This document shows positions 1-9,216 of a stretch of DNA of 20,566 nt, one piece after another. The notes below the pieces were generated by a model. The model searched no databases and had not been told where the DNA came from. It was given only the letters and a program-made list of their open reading frames with translations. The stretch spans positions 1 through 20,566 of the forward strand of contig JH720346.1 in assembly GCA_000231825.2 (NCBI GenBank), given 5' to 3'. This DNA comes from Tetrahymena elliotti 4EA (lineage: Eukaryota; Ciliophora; Oligohymenophorea; Hymenostomatida; Tetrahymenidae). Positions within the stretch are counted from its first letter, which is position 1; the number at the start of each line of letters is the position of its first letter. Both the position numbers and the translations under genes were made by a program.

Positions 1-356
1 AATTGCTAAAAAGAATGTCTAATTCGCAAAAAAATCAAACAAAATTTCAATGTTTTAATTTTTTATCATAAAAAATGTAAAATAGATAGTTACTATACTT
101 TGAATTATTTTTGAACAATATTCAGTATTTATTTATTAATGAATGTAAGAAATTAGGTAAAAAACTAGAATTAAAAAAAAAATTCTATTTTTTTTCCCAA
201 TATTTTTTTAATTAAATTATGATTTTGATTTAAAAGTTTTTAGCTGTTGAGAAGTTTAAATAAAATTTAATATTTATATAATCTAAATTGAAAATTAAAT
301 AATGAATAGGTAATCATTTTTCCTTTAAATTTAATCATGAAATGATATGATAAATT
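1..356. other. A+T-rich stretch without a recognisable gene
   Basis: I see only homopolymeric A/T runs and TGA-interrupted frames on both strands. It may be 5' flank or intron of the coding blocks that begin at 357. Confidence 0.5.
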
Positions 357-2313
357 ATGAAAGAATGGTTATTTTTTGTTATGGAATTTAAGAAATAGCA
401 AAATAGGTTTTGAAGAAATTTTATTTTAAGTTAATTGACCAGCTTGAACTAACTTTTCATAATTTTCAATTTTATTAAATTCCTTTCTTTCTTAAAATTT
501 TATAAGATGTTTTAATTCCATGAAATTGTAAATATTTGAAGAACACTAACACCTCATTCGTTAAATTTATATTCAAGATTTAGTCAATATCTAACTAACA
601 TCCTTCCTAATATTCCTACACTAAATTATTCATTAATTGAAAATCTTAAGTAAAAATGTTGGTATCTAAAGTTAGGTTTTACTCCTTATAATATCGTTTG
701 CTTGTACTATACTGAAATAAAAAGGGTTGCTTTAATGTTTTTTAGCAAATTTAATGAAAAAAAATTAAACTAAGAAGATAATATTAGAAATAAAGATAAA
801 AAAATGTAATATTTAAGAATCAAATTGAATCTTTACTTAGTATGAATCTCTATTATAACTAGAAATTAACTTTTTTATTATAATTTTAGAGTCTTAAATT
901 TGAAGAAATTACTACTGTTTAAAATATTTAAAAAATAATTATTAAAAATAGTGTCTTGTAACTTAAAATAAAATAAATTTCTATCATCATTTTGTGAAAA
1001 AGCAATATATTTTATCTAATAAAGAGTTTAAATTATCTAATAAAGAGTTTAAATTATCTTCTATTTTAATAAAAACTCATATTTATTCTAAGTTATTAAA
1101 TAATTGATCTAAATTCTATCCCAAACCAAAGCAAAATTGTTGAAGAAATAAAGATTCTATCTATTATTGTTTTATGTTTATTAATATTTTTTTATGTAAG
1201 ATTGTTATTACTTGTTTATTTTTACTCGTTAAAATATGAAAGTTTAAAAGCATATTATCATAGTCACTTAGATGAATTTTCAATTTTAAATATCTCAAAT
1301 GGAGAAATGAGAGAATACTATTTTATTATTTTGGGATTAGCTTTTGAAATCATTGAGTACTTTTAAATAAATATTATGCAAAAGTAAGATTTTGGCAATT
1401 TTAGAAAGAAACCAAAGAAAAGAAATTTATTCATGAAATATTAAATACAATCTAATCTATCTATTTAAAAAAATAAGAAGTTTTTCAATATTAATTCAAA
1501 GAAATATGTAAATTAAAACTTAATTAAACTATAATACCTGCAACAGCTGATGAAACTAACGAAACTACATTTAATGACTAAATATATATATATACATAAT
1601 TAAATTATTTTAAATATTATTTGAAAAAATAAATTTTTCATGGGTTATTCCTTTTGAAAAATACATTTTAATTGATTATTTCAAATTTAGTAATGGCCTT
1701 TTGTTTATGTCATAAATTCCAGATCCCACTTTTCCCTAAAAATAATAATAAGTTAAATATGATATTTATTAGTAAAATAAAAAATACAAAGTCAAAATTT
1801 ATAATACAAATTTGTTAACGATTCAAATAATAATGATTAGAAAAATCAACTAATTATAATTCTTTATTTAATTATAATTTAACTTCCATTAAGATTTAGA
1901 AATTTGCAAATACAACTTGAACATATTAAATAGAGAGAGTGACAAGGAATTACAAAAATTTATTTCAAATTTAATGCTGTGATCCGATCCACCTTACTTT
2001 GATTTTGAATTTTTAAATTAAAAATATTTGGTTCTTTTTGCAAATCAGTGGCAGTATCAATTTTGTGATGAAGTTTGAAAAAATTAATTCAAATTTTGGT
2101 TCACATTTTTATGTGTTTTTCTTTCTTTTAAAACTTTCTTTATTCAATTTTTTATTTTTAAAAGTAATAATAATATCAGTGAAAAGGTGCAACAAGGATA
2201 TTTGAAATAAAAAGATTGTCATATTATTAAAATTTGACCTCTATTTTTCTGGGGAGAACGTAAAAACATTAAAATTTAATCAAGTCTTTATATACATTTT
2301 TGGGGATTTGTGA
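357..2313 (+). pseudogene. Decaying multi-exon gene, probably a membrane protein, family not recognised
   Basis: With TAA/TAG as Gln, several blocks read as protein. 357-413 starts MKEWLFFVMEF. 410-520 contains KLIDQLELTFHNFQFYQIPF. 540-839 contains QKCWYLKLGFTPYNIVCLYY. A 50-nt GT-AG intron at 840-889 joins 839 to 890 in phase 0 (NLYL/SLKF). The next block holds an in-frame TGA at 995, which a 45-nt intron at 958-1002 would remove. 1003-1621 then stays open and includes a hydrophobic run near 1150-1220 (ILSIIVLCLLIFFYVRLLLL), then SLKAYYHSHLDEFSILNISN and a very basic segment. A further block at 1638-1979 ends in TGA at 1980, but the same frame continues as SDPPYFDFEFLNQKYLVLFA up to a TGA at 2076. 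Another coding-like piece lies at about 2213-2310 (DLYFSGENVKTLKFNQVF). The hydrophobic run suggests a membrane protein. I call it a pseudogene because no set of introns I can see removes the stop at 1980 or joins the first two blocks. It could instead be an active gene with wrong base calls. Confidence 0.4.
1013..1059 (+). repeat. 21-bp tandem repeat, 2.2 copies, in frame
   Basis: Two perfect copies of a 21-bp unit (1013-1033 and 1034-1054) are followed by the first five bases of a third. As the unit is seven codons long, the duplication keeps the frame of the surrounding coding block and doubles YLIKSLN. In the neighbouring frame it doubles NKEFKLS. Confidence 0.9.
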
Positions 2314-2561
2314 GAATTTGTCGTTTTTTTATTTTTTTATTTCAATACCTGGCTAGATTTTAAAGTGATTATGTAAAGAGGCTAAATATTTATATTTGTT
2401 ACTCATATTAAATTATAAGTATTCAAAATTTGCTAATTTAAGTTTATGAAATTTTTATGTAAAAATTAAATTAGATTTTTAATTTATACAGAATTAATAA
2501 TTTTTAAAGAAATTAATTTCAATTTACAATTTGTTTTCATAAATTATTTAATTTAATTTAA

Positions 2562-4677
2562 TCAATTATCAATAAAGTTGTTTACAACCAACTTCCTCAT
2601 TTTAAGAGTTTATCTTCTTATTGATTTTAAACCTTGTTCATCAATTAAATTGAATCTAAAATAAATTTTTAAATATTGAATTTTTTAAGATAAAAAGAAA
2701 AAAATAAACTAAAAATAAAAATATTTATTAAATTTTAAAATAATCTACAAAGATTAATCTGAAATATGTAGGTTAAAAGCTTTGAATACTTATTCATTAA
2801 TTTACTTCTAAATTAATTATTGAAAGATAAAATTTCAAATTTTTACCTTAAGTCTAGAGTCAAATTTTAAAGATTACTTTAATAAATGAAAGCAGGAGTA
2901 ATTTAGCTTGTAATAGAATTTTCACTTTTTTTAAAATAAAAATGAATTTTTTTGAGTTGTAGAGACAAAGAAATTTTTGATGCATAAAGGAAAATTTAAA
3001 TTATGAAAACCAATTTAAAAAGCATATTAGCAAACAAACAAACAAAACTAATTTAAAAATTGCTAATTCTTAATTAAACGAGCTTAAGATTTCAAAAGTT
3101 TAAATTATATTTACTAAAGGTAGAGTTTCAAAACTTTAAGTTAATTATATTAAGCTAAATTAATAAGCAAGCTTAACATACCCTCATCACATATTTAATT
3201 ATCCCTTTTAATTATAAAAAGTATTTTGTATAAAAAAAACTATTTTTAAAAATTTAAAGATAAGTAAATTGGAACTTATTTTTTACAATTTTGTGGTATT
3301 AATTTCTTTTTTAGTTTTAGATTGATTGAAATACAAATTTAACTAAAATTTTTTTACTATAGGTCTAAAATTAAAGATGAAAGATTAGTGCATTTTTTTA
3401 AACCTAGACCTAAATTTTATGCTCCCAATATGCCAATTTAATTAGAACTTATTATTTAAAAAAATAAATTAAGAGAAAAGAATCTGATTAAATTAAAATC
3501 TTCGCAGATGATTTGACCAGCAAAAAACTTATTAAAGTCAAAATAATTTAGATAATACAATTAATTATAAATGAATTATTAAATTATTAAATTCATCAAA
3601 TTAAATTAAATTATTTTTTTTACCCTAAATCAAGCTCCATATTTTAAAGATAAGAGCATTAACTTATACTTGAAATAAAGTCTGAAATGCCTTAATAACT
3701 AATTTAATTCTAGCTATTAATAAGAACAAAAAAATATTTAACTTAAAAATAAAACTTTTACTAGAAAAAATAAATCTTTAAATTAATTAGAAATTATTAA
3801 TATTGATTTCCTGATGATTCAAAAGATATAAAAAATGAAATTAATTCATACAAGAGAAAGATTTTCAAACTTTGAAGATATTTACACTGTCCCAAACCTG
3901 AACCCAAATCAGACCCACCTTTGTCTCCAATTTTGTTACCGCTTTTAAGATTTTATAAAACATTTTAATTTATTCTAAGAAACCAAATAAATCAAAATTA
4001 ATTTTAATTTTAAATTTAAAATTAAAAAATTGATAAAAAAATAATTTATTGTATTTTAAGAATAACCAATAAATTATTTATAATATAAAAGCATAAGGTA
4101 ATAATAAATTATATTTATACTAGAGGTCTATTAGTAAATTTGTGATATTATTGCACTTAGCTAAACTTTTACCTAAGTTTAATGCTCCTTATCTATTTAT
4201 CATGTTGTATCTTTTAATATTTCCATATAATAGATTTATATATTTTTAAAATTATGGGTAATAAAAAAGTAATTGAGAGAGTCTATTGAAAAATTATTTA
4301 AATAAATAACTAATTACGATAGGTAGAGTTTTAAATTTTTGAGGTTAGCACAATTAGATAGACCAGATAATATTTCTTCAATGTTCTAGTCATCAATTTT
4401 ATTGCCACTTAAATATAAAAAAATAATTACTTATTAAAGGTAACAAACAGAAATTAAAATCAAAAAACAAAGATAAAAACTGATCATTAAAAATTTAAAA
4501 TATTTTATGAAAAAATAATTTATTTGAATAAATGTTAATTGTTTATCATAAAAAATAAAAATTTGCAAATATATTGTAATTAATTACTAAAGATCAAGAG
4601 TCAAATTCTAAAGATTCTTGCACATAGATAGGCCATAGGATAGATTTGACACATCTTTTAATTCTAATTTATTATTC
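2562..4677 (-). CDS. LRR gene A: ribonuclease-inhibitor-like LRR protein, one repeat per exon
   Basis: Nine exons, in transcript order: 4677-4588, 4407-4318, 4210-4121, 3941-3852, 3713-3624, 3447-3358, 3204-3115, 2924-2847, 2655-2562. Seven are exactly 90 nt, one is 78 nt and the last is terminal. Each internal exon starts after AG with one base and ends with two bases before GTA (GTAATT, GTATAA, GTATGA, GTAAAA, GTAAAT), so every junction rebuilds a sense codon (Y, S, Y, F, G, Q, Y, R). The pattern is xNxI..xGA..L...L..C.NL..L.L.L, for example SNQIGILGAQNLGLGLKKCT or GNKIDDQNIEEILSGLSNCA. This is the LRR type of ribonuclease inhibitor, a curved protein-binding scaffold. The final exon, FNLIDEQGLKSIRRQTLKMR then KLVVNNFIDN and TGA, is a C-terminal cap. 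Introns are 107-191 nt. The 5' end is not resolved: an open stretch ending at a GTAAGC at 4914 gives NNSLEIIL plus a split Lys that would join 4677 in phase, but I find no Met for it. No signal peptide or membrane segment is visible in the repeat part. The ligand is unknown. Confidence 0.86.
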
Positions 4678-5230
4678 CTTTAAATATTAAAGTTTATTTT
4701 AGAAAAATCAAAAGGAAATTAAATTTAAAAATAAGTTCAAGTAAAAAATTAAGTTAATTAAAGGAAATAAAAATTATTTGAAGAAAAAAATTAAAGAAGT
4801 ACTTAAATATTCAAAACTTTATTTTAGTTTTTAGGATTTAGGTTTTAAAACAAAATTAATAATAATATCTAATTGTTAAAAATGCATAATATTTAAATCA
4901 AACAAATGCTTACTTTAATATAATTTCAAGAGAATTGTTATCTAAAAAAGACGAATTTAGCAACTTTTGATTTAATAAAATGAATTAATTCAATAAATGT
5001 TAAAGCTTTTAATTACATCTGAAACTTAGTAAAATGATTTATTATTCATACTTTATATTTGTTTTATAATTTTTTGTCTTCAAAAACAGATTGAGATAAT
5101 TGTATAATCAAAATTAAAAAAATAATCAATTAACTTTCAATATCAGACATTAAAGTTTATTAACAAAATCAACTTTTCAATAATATATATAATATGATCC
5201 CTAGATAATTAACTGCAGCAAAAAAAACAA
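4678..5230. other. Region between LRR gene A and the divergent plus-strand gene; candidate 5' exons of gene A
   Basis: On the minus strand an ATG at 5150 opens 33 codons (MSDIESQLIIFLILIIQLSQ...) up to a GTATGA at 5051-5046. A second minus-strand frame is open from about 5110 to 4914 and ends in SLEIIL before GTAAGC. These frames cannot both be right, and one would need a 33-nt intron. The region must also hold the promoter of the plus-strand gene starting at 5231. Confidence 0.3.
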
Positions 5231-7985
5231 ATGGATTAGAAATCTTAGATAAAAACTAGAAGTAAAGAAGAATAGTCATCTTCCTAACTTGATTTTTAAA
5301 ATAAAAAATTCAATAAAAATAAAAATAAAAAGGTTTTCCTAAAATTGCAAAAAAGTAGGGGAAAAAAAATTATTTCACTTTAATTTTATTAAATAAATAC
5401 AAAAATTTAGTAAAAAATAACAAAGCTTACAAGCAGAAGAAGAATACTTACTCATTAATAAATAGTAACAGAAATAAAAATAATATTTCTAATTTCAGCT
5501 TGGGTTTTGAAAGTTCGAATAATCAAGAAAAGCGCTTATCTAAAATAATGTTATGGATAGGGGATGTTTAATTTGTATGTCCTTATGATGAAGATTATTA
5601 ACACTTAAAAGCTAATTAATGTAAAATGCTGTAAATTATGTTTAGATATTACATACTCTAATTTTACTTATCTAATACTGCATAACTGCAGCATGGAATT
5701 AGAACTGACAAGTTAAAACAACAGAATAAGTGTGACTAAGAATATGAACTGAACCTTAGTTTAGTTCTTGGAAAAATTTATAAAATACCTTAGTCTATAG
5801 TTCATTCTTTTGGAGTGCTTAATTTTAAAGGTGGGGTGGTTTCTATGCCAGTATTGTTACTATTGTTATGAGTACTTTATAGTAGCTTTAAACAAACAAT
5901 TCATTTATCTTCTAAGAAAAAAGATTTTTTGGAGAAGGAATAGAAAATAAATCCAAAAAAAATGGAAAATTTTAATATTTAATTCATAGGGAATCTGCTC
6001 AATCATTAAATCATCTGGAAGAAGACTCTTAAGAATAAGTGTTTATCTGCCTTTTACTCAATTCAACTTGATATTTGCTTTTTTTTATAATTTTTTTTGT
6101 TTTCTTGCTTGAATTTCTTGAGTTCTAAATAATGTGGAGTTCTTTCATTTTCAAAAGTTCAATTCTTTGCTTCTCTTTAAGAAAAGAGATTTCTTGGTGT
6201 TATTATGATTTAATTTGACCTATTGGTGAAAAAATTTTATTTTGTGTTATATTATTAAAATAAAAATGTATTAAACCAACTAAAACAAAACATATTTGTT
6301 ATTTTAGATATTAACTCAGTCAAAGATCTATTTAAAACTTTTTTAAGGATCATGATGATAATTTACAAAATTATTATTCTTAGAATGCTATTCTAAATGT
6401 TTTGGAAAAGATCTTAATAATTTTGTAGTAGTAATTGTTGTATAATTTTATTTAATAGGTGACCCTTAGTGACACTAGAGAAGATGTAATTATTATTATT
6501 CTTTATAAATATAGTCATAAGTATTATATTCCTTGTCACAGTGAATTTTCATGATGAGACTATCTGCATCAATCATTATAACATCAATATTGAAGAATTC
6601 TTTTAGGGCCTTGTTTTAGTAATATTCAGACATGAAAATATTAGATAACTTGAGAATCTAATAACCAACATAGGAAAGTTTTTAATTTATCAAATGCTTT
6701 ATAGCTTTTAATACATTTCAACTATTCTGAATTATTGAAAATTGCTGTAAAAGGTTTTTTTTTACTTTAGCCATTGAGATCTTAATAGTTTTTTTTTCTA
6801 AATTTTAATTAAATCTTTATTGTATTTCGAAATTTAATGACATTTTACTATTAGTTGCCCAGGAGCAAGTGGATAGTTGTTTTGTTTGTTGTGAAAATGA
6901 TGGGGGTATCAGAGATCAATTTCATAATCATAACCTATATATAATCATTTTAATATTTGACAATGAATTCATATATTATGGTATTTAAATAAATGTTCTT
7001 GAAAGAACTAAAAATTTTAATATGATAAGTTTTGTTACATTGAAATAACAGAAAATTTCTTCGCATGAGGGGAGAAGTAGGATTTTATTCATGGATAATA
7101 GTAAATTAATTTGTTTAGCTTTATTTATTAGTATTTCAAAGGTATTCGTTGTCAATTATATAAATAAAAATTTTTATTGTATTATTTTAGTGAATTTCAA
7201 GTTTTTACATAAATAACTTTAATATTTTCTTCCATAGATTTATTTTATGTCTATTGGGCATCAAACTTTCTCTGAGAACTAAAATTATCTTTTATAAAAA
7301 AATTTAATCACCAACCAAAAAAGTAAAACAAAAGGGTCTTTTTTATCAAGAAAATTTAAGCAAAAGAAAGCAAAGTTGTTAAAGAGGTTAAAGGTGAATG
7401 AAATTTTTCAATAGTCTTTAGGATAAAAATTGTTTTTCTGATGAAGAGGGGTTGTTTATTTTATCTATTAAAAATTACCCAAAAAGTCAGAGTGACTAAT
7501 TTTATCATCTCGCTACAACTGATCCTGTCTCTACTAGCAAGTCTATTCTTACTAAAATAAAAAATCTGAAAAGAGTATCAGTGTTATACTCTATGGTACC
7601 TAAATTGCTCTGTCTAAAGAAGTTAGTATACACAAAAGCAAACTCTACAACTCCCCTTTACCTTAAACAGATGATAAAAAAAATAGAGCCAATTTCACCA
7701 AAAGAAGAAACTTAAATATTTTTTATCTCTTGCATCATTTTTTAAATAAATTTTTAAAAATATTAAAATACTTCAGTCAATCTATTTGAGAAAAGATACT
7801 CTTTTTTAATGATCCATAGAAAAACATAAGTATCTAAATTAATCTTAAAGGTCACTATCATGAGATAACTATAAAAAAATTTATTTTTTATTCCATTTAA
7901 AGATTTTTCTTCTTAAAATTTTTATAAAGAAAAAATAAAAATGAATAAACTTTTGAAATATATTAATTAAAAATTGATATTTTGA
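5231..7985 (+). CDS. Unrecognised large gene, multi-exon and possibly frame-broken
   Basis: ATG at 5231 opens a polar, basic N-terminus (MDQKSQIKTRSKEEQSSSQL). A 56-nt GT-AG intron at 5355-5410 carries the frame into FSLGFESSNNQEKRLSKIML, WIGDVQFVCPYDEDYQHLKA and QNKCDQEYELNLSLVLGKIY. A 32-nt intron (GTATTG...TTATAG, 5851-5882) removes the TGA at 5869 and leads to RFFGEGIENKSKKNGKFQYL. A possible intron at 6041-6122 gives SKQCGVLSFSKVQFFASLQE. Later blocks are QNYYSQNAILNVLEKILIIL (about 6310-6540), NINIEEFFQGLVLVIFRHEN (about 6540-6736), VAQEQVDSCFVCCENDGGIR (about 6790-7439) and CFSDEEGLFILSIKNYPKSQ (about 7422 on). The last frame closes at TGA 7983-7985, although convincing coding ends near 7712. 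The block changes near 6540 and 7420 lack a clear intron, so the gene may be decaying or contain indels. The mixture of hydrophobic and charged segments suggests a membrane protein with a cytoplasmic tail. I recognise no family. Confidence 0.5.
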
Positions 7986-9216
7986 TTCAAAAAGTTGGAA
8001 ATTGAATTTATTAATATTAAATAGAATTTACTTAGCTTTGAATTCATAAGCAATATTTTAAATAGAAATGCGTCTTTATAATTAATATTAAATCTTTAAA
8101 TTTTACAAAAATACTAAACATATTGCAATTTAGAAAATTATTTCAATATGATTAAAAATATACATTTCTCAAAATCACTTTAATATTAACAAAAATGTCC
8201 AAAGTACTTATTGAATTTTAGAATAATTATTTTAAGATTAAAATAAAATTCAATCATTCATAAAATTTTTGTACAACTCATTTAATTTTTTTATCTTTAA
8301 AATTTTAATTTTTCAAATTTTAGTAGGAAATTAAATAACTTCAAAAGATGAAATTAGAATTGAAAATGACATCTAAATTTTGTTAAAATTGAATTATCTT
8401 TCACAATATCTGAAAAGCAATTGTTAAACTTGATAAAATTTTTGATCTTAAATAATTAATTAAAAAACTCAAATTCAAATAAGGTGTTATCATTATTATT
8501 ATAATTACTTAAAATCAATGAGCTTATATATTTTGAAGAAAAAAATCATTTACTTTCATATGTTTAGCAATTTTAAATAGTATTAGGGAAAAATAATTTT
8601 TTGCTTTGAAGCAAAAGCTAATTTAATCTAAAAAATACAAATCTTTGTTGCGTTTTTGTTACTTAATAGATATTTTTGTTGATATTTAAATTTTGATCAG
8701 CATTTGCTGATCTAATTAAATAATAAATTACCAAGTAACTAATTAATAATTTCTATCTAACATTAAAACTTAATAATATTAATATGAATTTTTCAACAAT
8801 TCATATAAAGTAAAATTTTATGAGAAATAATTTTTATTTTAATTCAAATTAACATTTTATATTGTTTGATTGTTTTTAAGTTTAAATATTTTTTATTTTC
8901 TATTCACAAAGTTTTTGATCAAAACCTGATTACATAATTAAATTAAAGCTGATCTATTTAAATTCTTGACAGAATTTATCAAAATTGAGAATAGCTGATC
9001 TTTACCAAAAAAAAATAAGCAATTTCTTAGATTGAAATTTAAGTAAATATTTTCTTAACTAATATATGTGTAATAGATAACTCACTTGCATAACTTAATA
9101 ATAGAATAGCGTGTAGTTAAAAATTATTTCAAATAGAATATTAGTTTGATAATGATATAATAAATTTATAAATAAATAATTAAATAAAAGCATATATTTT
9201 CAATCAAAAATAAAAA
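7986..9216. other. Intergenic region upstream of the acyltransferase gene
   Basis: No convincing coding block was found on either strand. It holds an 18-bp perfect palindrome at 8695-8712 and further GCTGATC copies at 8948 and 8994. A missing first exon with the signal peptide of the acyltransferase could lie here, but I could not identify one. Confidence 0.5.
8695..8712. repeat. Perfect inverted repeat GATCAGCA-TT-TGCTGATC with two further half sites downstream
   Basis: Eight bases are repeated in inverted orientation around a 2-bp centre. The half-site core GCTGATC occurs again at 8948-8954 and 8994-9000, both on the plus strand and both preceded by A, so AGCTGATC. All three lie within about 520 bp of the acyltransferase start. 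An operator or transcription-factor site is possible; the sequence alone does not show function. Confidence 0.5.

Noticed and set aside
1976..2080. TGA read as an amino acid (a context-dependent stop code, as in some ciliates)
   Set aside because: The intact 814-codon acyltransferase, the kinase and both LRR genes contain no internal TGA; internal TGAs occur only in frames with other damage, so decay is simpler.
5454..6040. Long open frame on the minus strand with a QQQQQ run and hydrophobic segments
   Set aside because: It is antisense to plus-strand blocks that have an ATG, GT-AG introns and better residue composition; long TGA-free frames are expected by chance at this base composition.
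6017..6210. Charged minus-strand frame (EISFLKEKQRIELLKMKELH) ending in TGA at 6017
   Set aside because: It overlaps the plus-strand gene and has no start or splice link; kept only as an alternative reading.
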